Shown: piece after piece, positions 7,296-15,655 of the stretch
Layout of the letters: each line of letters opens with the position of its first letter
How positions within the stretch are numbered: position 1 is the stretch's first letter
Assembly: GCA_027078415.1 (NCBI GenBank)
Contig: JALWYX010000067.1
Span: 1-37,851 of the forward strand
DNA from: Thermoanaerobaculia bacterium
Lineage (GTDB): Bacteria > Acidobacteriota > Thermoanaerobaculia > JALWYX01
Length of the DNA stretch: 37,851 nt
Direction: 5' to 3'
Notes under the pieces: generated by a model
Databases searched by the model: none
Seen by the model: only the letters and a program-made list of their open reading frames with translations
Told to the model about the DNA's origin: nothing
Program-made: the position numbers and the translations under genes

Positions 7296-10175
7296 ATGGA
7301 TGCAGATTATTTTATTGAGAAATTGACTTACGATTTGGATGTAGAGAAAGCACTTTATAACGTTTCTTCTCTGTCTGAAAAGGAGGCTGAGTTTGAGTTT
7401 ATAGAATTGGATGAAATAGAGATAGAGTCTTTGAAAAGATTAGGTATAGAACGTCTCTATAAACATCAGGTTGAAAGCTTAAACGCTATCCGCAAAGGTA
7501 AAAATGTTTTACTCTCTACTCCTACTGCCTCTGGAAAATCTGTTGTGTTTTACTTAGCTATTCTGGATAAGTTAAGAAAAAATAGCGACGCTAAAACGCT
7601 TATTGTGTATCCTCTTAAAGCTTTAGCTAGGGATCAGATTGCTCGTATGAAAGATTTTTTTTACAGCGTTGGTGTAAAATGTGCCGTTTACGACGGTGAT
7701 ACCCCTTTAAGTGAACGTGAATGTATAAGGAAGGAGCAACCCCAAGTTCTGTTGACTAATCCAGATATGTTACATTTTGGAATACTTAGAAACTGGAAAA
7801 ATTGGGAGAGATTTCTATGTAGTTTAACTTTGCTTGTTTTAGATGAATTACACATATACAGAGGTATTTTTGGCAGCAATTTCAATCATATATTGGCTCG
7901 TATGAGACGATTTTCTCTCGCGAATCTCCAGATTGTTGCTGCCTCAGCTACTATAGGAAATCCTAAAGAGTTTGCTTCTCAGCTTACAGATTGTGATATA
8001 GAGGTTATAGATCGCTCAGGAGCACCATCTAAAAAACGGTATTTCCTCTTCTTTAACTCTTTGCTTTGTTCAAGTTCCTATTCGTTGGCGTTGAAATTAT
8101 TTGTGAGATCTATAGAAGCAGGTAAAAGAACGATTCTTTTTACAAAGTCTAGGGTAGCTACAGAAAGTATATACTCTAAACTCAAGCTATACAACAGCTC
8201 ACTGGCTAAAAAGGTAACCTCTTATAGAGCGGGTTATCTACCGTCTGAAAGGAGGTTTTTAGAGAGAAAGTTGTTTAATGGGGAACTGTTGGGGGTTATT
8301 TCCACTTCTGCGCTTGAGATGGGAGTGGATATAGGTGCCCTTGATGCTGTAATTTTGCTGGGTTTCCCTGGCAGTATAATTTCTTTCTGGCAGCGTATAG
8401 GTAGAGTTGGACGAAGAGATAGGGAAAGTTATATTGCTCTGGTAGCTATGCCCGATGCGTTGGACCAGTTTTATGTGAGGAATACTCATTTGCTTTTAAA
8501 CAAAAGGTGTGAAGAAGTTGCTATAAATCCTTATAACAGGTACGTGGCTTCTTGGCATCTTAGATGTGCTGCTGTGGAAAAACCTATATTGAAAGAGGAA
8601 CCAATAGCAAAAAGGTTCAATTTGTTACTTAAAGAACTTGCCGATGAAGGTATTTTGGAGTTTGACGGCTCTTTCTATTATTCCAGAGGAAAAGTTGTAC
8701 ACGATTTGCAAGGGATAAGAGGGGAAGGAGGGAAAGAATTTGTTATCAGAACTGAGGATAACAGAAAAATAGGAACAATTTCAGGGGTAAGGGCTTACCT
8801 CGAGTGTCATAAGGGAGCTATTTATTTGCATCGAGGGGATGCGTGGGAGGTGACCGAGTTTAATGAGATTACAAAAGAAATTATTGTAAAACCAGCATAT
8901 GCACACCTTTATACCAAAGCTCTTACCAGGAAGAATACCACTATTATTGCGGAGTATAACTCTTTTAGAGCTGGACGTTTTACAGTATCTTTTGGAGAGA
9001 TAGAAGTTGAAGAAGAGGTAGTAGCTTATGAAGTTAGGAACTCTAAGACCGGTCAACTTTTAGGGATAAGAGAATGCAAAATGCCTAAAGTTGTTTTTAA
9101 TTCTCATTCGATATGGTTTAAGTGGGATGATAAAATCACTACCATCTTGTCTAGAAATTTTGATTATGCAGGTTCTATTCACGCTTTTGAGCATGTTGCA
9201 ATAGCCCTGATACCTAGTGTAGCACTGTGCGATAGAAACGATCTAGGGGGAATATCTTTTCCTTATCACGAGCAAATAGGTTCCGGGGTTGTGTTTATTT
9301 ACGAAAGTTATAGGGGTGGTATGGGGGTTGTAGAAAGTGCTTTTGGAAATATAAATCTTTTATTAAGAAGGATTGTAAATACTTTAGAAAATTGCTCGTG
9401 TGATGATGGGTGTCCTGCATGTATACATTCTCCGAAATGTGGGAACGGGAATAGACCGCTAGACAAAAAAGGTTCTCTATTTCTAGCTAAGATTATCTTG
9501 GAAGAGCTTTCTTCGCCTGACACCCTTTTTAGAGCATCTAAAGAGCAAAATAACGATTCATATTGTACCTGTAAGGATAAAGCGAATTCAAATAGTCATT
9601 TGGTGTGGATCAAAAAATATTCCTCAGATATACCTAAATATGGAGTAATAGTTTTTGATATAGAGACCCTCAGGTCAGCTGCAGAGGTAGGAGGGTGGAA
9701 CAATGTAAAGGATATGGGAGTTGCATTGTCTGTAGTGTACCACTTAGAAAGCAAGCAATTTGCAACTTTTAAAAGGGATGAAACCTCCAAACTGCTAGAA
9801 CTGCTTTTATCCGCTGATACAGTTATAGGTTTTAACGTTAAGAAGTTCGATTACAAGGTTCTAGAAGGAGAATTGGGAATATCTTTGAGTTCCAGGTTGA
9901 CTTCTAAAACTATAGATATATTTGAGAAGGTTCATACAAGTATAGGAAAGAAAGTTTCTCTTGCCAATCTGGCACGTAATACTTTGGGAAAAGGTAAGAT
10001 TGCAAACGGTATGCAATCGTTGGTGTGGGTAAAGAAAAATAGATTAGATCTTGTAGAAGAGTATTGTAAGGTAGATGTTGAGATTACCAAAGAACTCTAT
10101 ATATTCGGAAAAAAATTTAAATATTTATTGTGTAATTTCAACAAAAAACTGATTAAAGTAGAAGTTGATTGGTGA
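7296..10175 (+). CDS. MrfA-like DExH helicase with DUF1998 zinc region fused to MrfB-like exonuclease
   Basis: The 959-residue chain has three parts. Residues about 50-420 are a superfamily 2 helicase: TPTASGKS (75-82, Walker A), DELH (183-186), SATIGNP, and the motif V-VI region ALEMGVDIG to QRIGRVGRR. Residues about 430-730 are the DUF1998 region, closing with cysteines C700, C702, C706, C709 and C715 (CSCDDGCPACIHSPKC), the cluster typical of YprA/MrfA. Residues about 780-955 are a DEDD-type 3'-5' exonuclease like YprB/MrfB: FDIET (D788, E790), GFNVKKFDY and YCKVDVEIT. In Bacillus subtilis MrfA and MrfB are separate proteins of a mitomycin-damage repair pathway. The fusion suggests one repair machine. 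I start at ATG 7296; TTG 7293 is possible. The next gene begins just after the stop. Confidence 0.88.
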   Translation: MDADYFIEKLTYDLDVEKALYNVSSLSEKEAEFEFIELDEIEIESLKRLGIERLYKHQVESLNAIRKGKNVLLSTPTASGKSVVFYLAILDKLRKNSDAKTLIVYPLKALARDQIARMKDFFYSVGVKCAVYDGDTPLSERECIRKEQPQVLLTNPDMLHFGILRNWKNWERFLCSLTLLVLDELHIYRGIFGSNFNHILARMRRFSLANLQIVAASATIGNPKEFASQLTDCDIEVIDRSGAPSKKRYFLFFNSLLCSSSYSLALKLFVRSIEAGKRTILFTKSRVATESIYSKLKLYNSSLAKKVTSYRAGYLPSERRFLERKLFNGELLGVISTSALEMGVDIGALDAVILLGFPGSIISFWQRIGRVGRRDRESYIALVAMPDALDQFYVRNTHLLLNKRCEEVAINPYNRYVASWHLRCAAVEKPILKEEPIAKRFNLLLKELADEGILEFDGSFYYSRGKVVHDLQGIRGEGGKEFVIRTEDNRKIGTISGVRAYLECHKGAIYLHRGDAWEVTEFNEITKEIIVKPAYAHLYTKALTRKNTTIIAEYNSFRAGRFTVSFGEIEVEEEVVAYEVRNSKTGQLLGIRECKMPKVVFNSHSIWFKWDDKITTILSRNFDYAGSIHAFEHVAIALIPSVALCDRNDLGGISFPYHEQIGSGVVFIYESYRGGMGVVESAFGNINLLLRRIVNTLENCSCDDGCPACIHSPKCGNGNRPLDKKGSLFLAKIILEELSSPDTLFRASKEQNNDSYCTCKDKANSNSHLVWIKKYSSDIPKYGVIVFDIETLRSAAEVGGWNNVKDMGVALSVVYHLESKQFATFKRDETSKLLELLLSADTVIGFNVKKFDYKVLEGELGISLSSRLTSKTIDIFEKVHTSIGKKVSLANLARNTLGKGKIANGMQSLVWVKKNRLDLVEEYCKVDVEITKELYIFGKKFKYLLCNFNKKLIKVEVDW

Positions 10176-10182
10176 TGTATGG

Positions 10183-11733
10183 ATGGGTATAAAAAAGACT
10201 GTTGTTGTAAGTAATCTATTTATTGTCTTGTTTTTAACATTTTATGTTTCCCAAATATTCTCTAGAACTAGCGGTAAAAATTTTTATCTTCTAGATGATG
10301 CGTATATTCATCTAGCTGTTTCTGAGGAGATCGCTCGAGGTGGTTACGGGATCAACAAAGACGAGTTTTCTGCTCCTTCGTCTAGTATAATATGGCCTTT
10401 TATCTTTGCTCCTTTTGCTGGCTTTAAATGGCATATTATAACTCCTTTGCTTGTGAATACTATCCTTATTTTCCTTATTTTTTATCTGGGTACACAAATT
10501 TTATCTCAGGAAGGCTATCCGTTGGAGTTAAGTGTTGTACTGGTTTGGTTTATATTTGTTGTTGTTGGTAACTCTTTCTACTTACTGTTTTCGGGGATGG
10601 AACATCTACTACAGGTTTTAACTATTCTTATAGCTTATAAAGTGGTAAGAGATTCGATTTTCGACGGCAGTTGTTCCCGATCTTTAGCACTATTATCTCT
10701 TATACTAGCTCCTTTAGTACGTTACGAAGGGTTAGCAGTAACTGTTAGTTCCCTACCATTTTTGGGAAATATTAAGTTAGCAGCTTCAATAGTTGCTGTT
10801 GTTATTGTGTTTTTAGGTAGTTTCTCTCTATTTCTTTATATAAACGGTGGTATTCTTTTGCCCTCTTCTGTTTTAGCAAAGAGTGTTGTAGGGATACCTG
10901 GCAAAGAATCTTTATTAGAGGCGATAGTGTTCAACTTCTATCGTAATATGACGATTAAGAATTACGGAATGACTATGTTAATTATTCTAATCACTATAGT
11001 GTCTATGGTGCTTTTTTTACCTGAGGGTGAAAGGGAACGTAAACGTTTAGGAGTTTGGGGTATTACTAATTTGCTCCTTTTTATGTTTTTTGGGTCGATG
11101 ACGGGCATAGGCAGATATGGAGTACCTTTTTTGGTATTAGGTACCTTGGTTGTTTTGAATCTTATATCTTACAGAGTTACTGAGCTTTGGTATACAAAGA
11201 GAGCCCTTTTTGTATTGTGGCTTGTTTCTATAATGCCGCTTTTTTATATGAATATCTATTATCAATCAAAGATAGTGGATGCAGTTGAAGATATATATTT
11301 GCAGCACTATTTTATGCATTATCTAAGTAAATTTCTAAGAACCGGTGCTGTTGCACACGATATAGGGTATCTCTCTTATAGGAACGATTATTATATACTT
11401 GATATAGTAGGTTTAGCGAATATCAAGGCTTTGAAAGAGAATCGTAAACCTCAGAAACTGCCTTATTCATGGGTAATTTCTGAAGCTTTGAAAAAAGGTG
11501 CTCATATAGCTTTTACTTACCCTACATGGGTTCAGCTTCCTAGACCTTGGCTACCTGTTGTAGTAATAGAAGAGAAAAGAAAACCTATTACTGCGTCTTA
11601 TGACAAGATATTTTTGTATACTCACAACGAGAAATTAGCTAAATCGTTGCTGGAAGTTCTAAATGAAGTCTCTTTACCGTCAAACAAAGTTGCTTTTAGA
11701 CCTATTGTAGTTGTAAAGGGTGCCGGAAAGTAG
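10183..11733 (+). CDS. GT-C-type integral membrane glycosyltransferase-like protein
   Basis: The protein of 516 residues has an N-terminal membrane anchor followed by LLDDAYIHLAVSEEIARG with adjacent aspartates D38-D39, and then APSSSIIWP. This first-loop DD plus SS-x-(I/L)W layout is common in GT-C transferases of the AftB/GT39/GT87 kind. About ten hydrophobic helices and a C-terminal soluble domain follow. Donor and acceptor are unknown. I use the ATG at 10183, supported by GGTGA seven bases before, not the TTG at 10165 that overlaps the helicase gene. It overlaps the next gene by 14 bases, so the two are surely cotranscribed and may work on the same glycan. Downstream of a DNA-repair gene, the transcriptional link is probably incidental. 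Confidence 0.7.
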   Translation: MGIKKTVVVSNLFIVLFLTFYVSQIFSRTSGKNFYLLDDAYIHLAVSEEIARGGYGINKDEFSAPSSSIIWPFIFAPFAGFKWHIITPLLVNTILIFLIFYLGTQILSQEGYPLELSVVLVWFIFVVVGNSFYLLFSGMEHLLQVLTILIAYKVVRDSIFDGSCSRSLALLSLILAPLVRYEGLAVTVSSLPFLGNIKLAASIVAVVIVFLGSFSLFLYINGGILLPSSVLAKSVVGIPGKESLLEAIVFNFYRNMTIKNYGMTMLIILITIVSMVLFLPEGERERKRLGVWGITNLLLFMFFGSMTGIGRYGVPFLVLGTLVVLNLISYRVTELWYTKRALFVLWLVSIMPLFYMNIYYQSKIVDAVEDIYLQHYFMHYLSKFLRTGAVAHDIGYLSYRNDYYILDIVGLANIKALKENRKPQKLPYSWVISEALKKGAHIAFTYPTWVQLPRPWLPVVVIEEKRKPITASYDKIFLYTHNEKLAKSLLEVLNEVSLPSNKVAFRPIVVVKGAGK

Positions 11734-13900
11734 TTATATATATATTGCCTATTTTTCTGTGCTTATTCTAGTTACCGTTTGGGTATCTCGTTTTGAAAAA
11801 AAGAGCGATATCTTTATATCTTTATCGTTATCTTTTTGCATTATGCTTTTCTTCTTCTACAAGACTTTTATTTTTTTAGAACCTTTAGTTCCGTTTGACT
11901 CTTTGCGAGGTAGCAAGCCCTTCGATTCATTACCTCCTTTAGACCCTCATACAAATTTTCAACTTTCCGATGTAGTAACTATGCTTTTGCCACTTTATAG
12001 TGAGGTTAAAAGTGCGATTCTGAACGGTGATTTTCCTTTGTTTAGTGATATATTGGGAACAGGTCATTGTCTTGCATGTGATCCCCAAGCGCAGGTGTTT
12101 TCCCCTCTTACATGGTTTGCTCTCCCGCTGGATAGTGTAGCAACCCAGAATTTTTTTGTAATCACTAAGATAACTTTAGCTGTTTTTTTCACGTTTCTTT
12201 TTCTTCGTTCTTTAGGTTTGTCTGTTGCTGCATCTATCTTCGGTGCTAAAGTGTGGGGGGCTTCAGGTTTTACGCAGCAGTGGATAGCTTTTCCTTTAGG
12301 CAATTTTTCCTATTCTTTGCCTTTTTCTCTCTACGGTATCTCTAAAATGGGATCATCTTCATCTTTGCCTGTATTTGCTCTATATACACTCCTTACTTCT
12401 GGTCATCCAGAGGCTGTTGTATGGTCGCTAGTTGTTATAGGAACGTTCTACCTATTATGGTATCAAAATAAAGATAAAAAGGATCTGTTGTTAGTATTTG
12501 CCGCTTTTTTTCTCGCTGCACCCGCTTTACTGATGCCGTTTACATCTTTTAGAAATTCTTGGAGAGCAGAAACTCTAAAGGCCACCGTTGAACACCTTGA
12601 AAATAATCCCCCGCCGCGTTTACAACGTTTAGCTCAGATACTCTTCCCCAACGCATGGGGAAATACCAGATTTTATATGTCTTATTACGGTGAAAATAAT
12701 TCGTTGGAAGACTCCAGCGGATTTGTAGGTACTCCTTCATTTATGCTTTCGATTTGCGCTTTATATGTTTTAGGTAAAACGGCTCTTCCCTGGTTCGTTC
12801 CTATAGCAATGGGATTTAGTGTCCTTTCTTTTCCTATAGAGTATATATCGTTACCTCCTGCACTAGTTACTTTTATAACTAAAAGGAGAAGTTACCTTAT
12901 TATTTCATTTTCCTTGACTGTGTTAGCTTCATTAGTTCTTGATAAAATCAGAAATTTTAAATCTATTCTCTACCCTTTTTCTTTGACTCTTCTATTACTT
13001 TTTGGTATATATTCTTACTCGCCGTCTACAGAGACAATTCTTCCTTTTAAAAAAGGTTACTTTAAGCTGCAGTTGATGGTATTGGTTACGTTTTTTCTAG
13101 GATTTGCTTTTTATTTACTGTTTATCTATAAGTGGGTACGCAAGGGTATTTTTTTGTGTGCTATGTCAGTTATAGCTTTTTTTGAACTTTATAAACATCA
13201 TAAGGATAACTACCCTTCAGATTTTCCTTATTCTACCCTACCCTCTTCACCCGTTATAAATAAGTTGTCATCTGTTGCAAAAGGTTACCGCATTTCTGGT
13301 GTAGATACAGTGTTTATACCTTCTGTAGCAGCTTTGTATCGATTAAACGATATTAGATTTTACAACCCATTGGTTAACAAGTTTCACTTTGGCCTTTTTT
13401 ATCCTTTTATTTTAAGTGAGGAAGGCCCTCCTTTTTTAGACGGTGAAAGTATTTCTCTGCTGCCCTACTGGGGGGTAAAATTTTTAGTAACTCCTCCTCG
13501 GTACTCTGTTCCTGGTGATTGGAAACTGCAATACAAAGGTTACGACTGTTGGATATATTCCCATTCACGTCCTCGTCCTATTTTTGGTTTTCAGAATAGA
13601 GATGGGCTTATACAACTGCAGCCTTTTAAGGAGAGGAACGGATATTGGGAATTTATGCTGCCGAAAAAAGAGGGAGATTTCTTTGCAATTTTGGTTAATG
13701 ATGGAGGATGGAAAGCTTATGTAGATGGTAAAAGAGTAAAGGTTCAAGCCTCCAAAACACCTGAAGTTAAGATAAGGGTCAAGGAGGAAGATAAGAGGTT
13801 AGTAATTAAATATTCTCCTGATCTATTAATGGTTTCTGCTGTAGTTCATATGATAGGATGGATATTCTACTTTATACATATCTTTTTGAGAAGAAGGTGA
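11720..13900 (+). CDS. YfhO-like polytopic membrane protein
   Basis: At 726 residues with about 12-14 membrane helices and a C-terminal periplasmic domain, this fits the YfhO family (GT-C-like proteins; Bacillus YfhO is linked to lipoteichoic acid glycosylation). Supporting stretches are LDPHTNFQLSDVVTMLLPL, the loop ILGTGHCLACDPQAQVFSPL and, late, LLPYWGVKFLVTPP followed by a beta-rich tail with VNDGGWKAYVDGKRV, which is typical of the family's end (x-DPGWKAYVDG). Function is likely glycan transfer from a lipid-linked donor; the target is unknown. The start is a GTG at 11720 inside the previous gene, with AAAGG directly abutting, so the true start could lie slightly downstream. No further gene follows on this strand before 15656. 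Confidence 0.72.
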   Translation: MPESSYIYIAYFSVLILVTVWVSRFEKKSDIFISLSLSFCIMLFFFYKTFIFLEPLVPFDSLRGSKPFDSLPPLDPHTNFQLSDVVTMLLPLYSEVKSAILNGDFPLFSDILGTGHCLACDPQAQVFSPLTWFALPLDSVATQNFFVITKITLAVFFTFLFLRSLGLSVAASIFGAKVWGASGFTQQWIAFPLGNFSYSLPFSLYGISKMGSSSSLPVFALYTLLTSGHPEAVVWSLVVIGTFYLLWYQNKDKKDLLLVFAAFFLAAPALLMPFTSFRNSWRAETLKATVEHLENNPPPRLQRLAQILFPNAWGNTRFYMSYYGENNSLEDSSGFVGTPSFMLSICALYVLGKTALPWFVPIAMGFSVLSFPIEYISLPPALVTFITKRRSYLIISFSLTVLASLVLDKIRNFKSILYPFSLTLLLLFGIYSYSPSTETILPFKKGYFKLQLMVLVTFFLGFAFYLLFIYKWVRKGIFLCAMSVIAFFELYKHHKDNYPSDFPYSTLPSSPVINKLSSVAKGYRISGVDTVFIPSVAALYRLNDIRFYNPLVNKFHFGLFYPFILSEEGPPFLDGESISLLPYWGVKFLVTPPRYSVPGDWKLQYKGYDCWIYSHSRPRPIFGFQNRDGLIQLQPFKERNGYWEFMLPKKEGDFFAILVNDGGWKAYVDGKRVKVQASKTPEVKIRVKEEDKRLVIKYSPDLLMVSAVVHMIGWIFYFIHIFLRRR

Positions 13901-13904
13901 TTTC

Positions 13905-13932
13905 TTAACCAAGTTTCCAACTTCTGGTTTAA
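13905..13932. terminator. Weak hairpin between convergent YfhO-like and HIT genes
   Basis: AACCA-AAG near 13907 pairs imperfectly with CTT-C-TGGTT ending near 13929, with a loop of about seven bases, in the 73-base gap between two convergent stops. No long T-run follows on either strand. A bidirectional terminator is likely from position only. Confidence 0.25.
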
Positions 13933-13973
13933 TAATAGTAGTAAGAGGTTATGAGTATATTTGACCTATTGTG

Positions 13974-14429
13974 CTAAGGTAAGAATGAATTGTTAGATGT
14001 TGAAAGCAAGGATTTGAATTTAGATCCTATACTTTTAGCTATCTCTTCAGCTTCGCTTTTTTTATATCTAGTGCGTTTCCAAATCAATTTGTAAGAAAAC
14101 AAGCCGTCTCCTTTTTTGCGCGGTATTACGTGGAAATGAACGTGTGGTATAGATTGACTTACCTTTACATTTATTGCTATAAAAGATCCATCTTGATCTA
14201 GAGCCTGTTCAACTGCCAAGGCTAGTACTCGTAGATAGTTTATTATCTTGGATGAAATTTCATTGTCTAGCTCGGGAAATAGTTCCACATGTTTGTTGGG
14301 TATAAGGAGGCAATGTCCTTTACGTAAAGGGTATTTATCTAGAAAAATTGAGATAAGTTGATTCTTGTATACCCAATAAGCCTTTTCCTCGCCTTTTACT
14401 ATTTCACAAAATATACATTTTTTAGCCAT
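13974..14429 (-). CDS. HIT-family nucleotide hydrolase/transferase
   Basis: The 151-residue protein carries the HIT signature PHVHFHVIPR with H96, H98 and H100; the middle histidine is the nucleophile in the family. The N-terminal CIFCEI pair, a frequent zinc-binding feature of HINT-type proteins, and HCLLIPNKHVELF are also present. Family members cleave AMP or other nucleotides from small molecules or dinucleoside polyphosphates. Length is slightly above the usual 110-140 because of a basic C-terminal tail. GGAG a few bases upstream supports the ATG at 14429, and the gene overlaps the stop of the preceding cyclotransferase-like gene by 8 bases. It is last in a three-gene unit after rdgB. Confidence 0.88.
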   Translation of the reverse strand: MAKKCIFCEIVKGEEKAYWVYKNQLISIFLDKYPLRKGHCLLIPNKHVELFPELDNEISSKIINYLRVLALAVEQALDQDGSFIAINVKVSQSIPHVHFHVIPRKKGDGLFSYKLIWKRTRYKKSEAEEIAKSIGSKFKSLLSTSNNSFLP

Positions 14430-14937
14430 CTACGCTCCAGTTGGATAATGGGTATTGTTGCAATGGATATTTGGGCTTGTTGGCTACATAAGCCCATGCA
14501 GGTATAGAGTAGCCGTTAGAATAGCAATTGATAAGTACCCTCATATACTCAGAGTCTTCGCCGCTAAATCCTTCAAAATCATCTAGCTTTTTAAGTAGTT
14601 TTACTATATTCTGCGTTGATTCTTTAACAACTATCAGTTCACCCTCTATTGGTTTTTTTGTGCGGTAGTTTGGTTTGCTTTTTATAGGTGTGAATTTTTT
14701 AGCTAGATGTAGATCTTTTCTTATATCTTTTGATCCTTGTAGAACAAATGTTTCTACCTTTAGAAACGGTATGTTTCTTTTTATATCTACGAGTAGGATG
14801 CCAGGTATATATGCGATTTGAACTTCTTTGGTTAATCTTGAGAAAAAGAGGTTGTGATAACTGTATCTACGTTTTAGGAGTCCGTATACGAATAAATTTA
14901 CTTTTTCTGTGTTAGTTTTGCGATCAGATCTCTCCAT
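14422..14937 (-). CDS. Gamma-glutamylcyclotransferase-like (AIG2 family) protein
   Basis: The 171-residue protein begins after a short basic lead with LFVYGLLKRRYSYHNLFF, matching the VYGxLk nucleotide-like loop that starts the GGCT/AIG2 fold. Near the end, KLDDFEGFSG then YMRVLINCY matches the LDxFEG...Y-x-R region holding the family's acidic catalytic residue. The family releases 5-oxoproline from gamma-glutamyl peptides or acts on related amine adducts; the substrate is not known here. The middle part is poorly conserved. AGAGGA lies six bases before the ATG, so the unusual 40-base overlap with the end of rdgB is likely real. It also overlaps the HIT gene by 8 bases, which suggests coupled translation. 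Confidence 0.72.
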   Translation of the reverse strand: MERSDRKTNTEKVNLFVYGLLKRRYSYHNLFFSRLTKEVQIAYIPGILLVDIKRNIPFLKVETFVLQGSKDIRKDLHLAKKFTPIKSKPNYRTKKPIEGELIVVKESTQNIVKLLKKLDDFEGFSGEDSEYMRVLINCYSNGYSIPAWAYVANKPKYPLQQYPLSNWSVDG

Positions 14938-15455
14938 GCTTTTCCTCTGTGTGCTATTCTATTTTTCTCGTTTTGTGAAAGTTCAGCAACCGTTTTTCCT
15001 ATCTCTGGTATAAAAAATATCGGATCCCAGCCAAATCCACCTTTTCCACGTGGAGGAAGAACTAACAACCCTTCGTCTTTTCCGTATCCTATAATTGTTT
15101 GGTTACCGTCGTACCAAGCTACCACCGATATCGCTTTAACCTTGGGGTTACCTAGGGATATAGCTATTGATGCTAGCTTTTCATTGCCTACAGATTTTAG
15201 CATCCATTTAGCTAATGGGCCTGGAAACCCGTTCAAAGATTCCAGTTCTAAAGCGGTTTCTTCAATAACAACACTCTCCCCTACTTCCGTAAATGCACGC
15301 TTCGTTTTACTTTTGATAATAGTGTGTATATCTAGAGACTGCGGTTCTTCTAATTCAAGTTTTTTTATTTCCAATTCAAAACCTAAAGGTTTTAGTATGC
15401 TCTCTACTTCTTTTGCTTTGTTAATATTTGAAGTAACGAAAGTGAGTTTCCTCAT
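14898..15455 (-). CDS. rdgB: RdgB/HAM1/ITPA-type nucleoside triphosphate pyrophosphatase
   Basis: This 185-residue enzyme is expected to hydrolyse dITP, ITP and XTP to monophosphates, keeping deaminated purines out of DNA and RNA. The family landmarks are LTFVTSNINKAKEVESIL, LNGFPGP, GGFGWDPIFF and AHRGKAW. It looks more like the archaeal/eukaryotic branch (LNGFPGPLAKWMLKSVGNEKL) than like E. coli RdgB. The usual acidic pair before the substrate loop, (A/E)DDSGL or EDTCL, reads IEETAL here (E65, E66), so the catalytic aspartate position holds glutamate. That may be tolerated or may change activity. The ATG at 15455 has no Shine-Dalgarno; an extended -10 sits 14 bases before it. It heads the rdgB-GGCT-HIT unit. 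Confidence 0.88.
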   Translation of the reverse strand: MRKLTFVTSNINKAKEVESILKPLGFELEIKKLELEEPQSLDIHTIIKSKTKRAFTEVGESVVIEETALELESLNGFPGPLAKWMLKSVGNEKLASIAISLGNPKVKAISVVAWYDGNQTIIGYGKDEGLLVLPPRGKGGFGWDPIFFIPEIGKTVAELSQNEKNRIAHRGKAWRDLIAKLTQKK

Positions 15456-15469
15456 ACTGTAGAGGCAAT

Positions 15470-15478
15470 TCTATAACA
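15470..15478 (-). promoter_or_regulatory. Extended -10-like element before rdgB
   Basis: The minus strand reads TGTTATAGA (15478-15470), an extended -10 form TGnTATAGA, or alternatively TAGAAT at 15473-15468. The rdgB ATG follows 14 or 12 bases later with no Shine-Dalgarno between. No -35 match is seen. Confidence 0.35.
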
Positions 15479-15655
15479 AACTTAAGAGAAATTTTATATC
15501 GATTTTCTAATTCAGAGTTACTTAGCTTTTGATTACACCTTTAAATTGAAGACGTTTGTGGTATTGGTCAATGTGTTTGGGCCCCAATCATCTTTTGTTA
15601 TTTTCTCTGCTTGGGGTTTCTATTTCTCAAGAGCACCGGTAAAATTTTATCTAAG

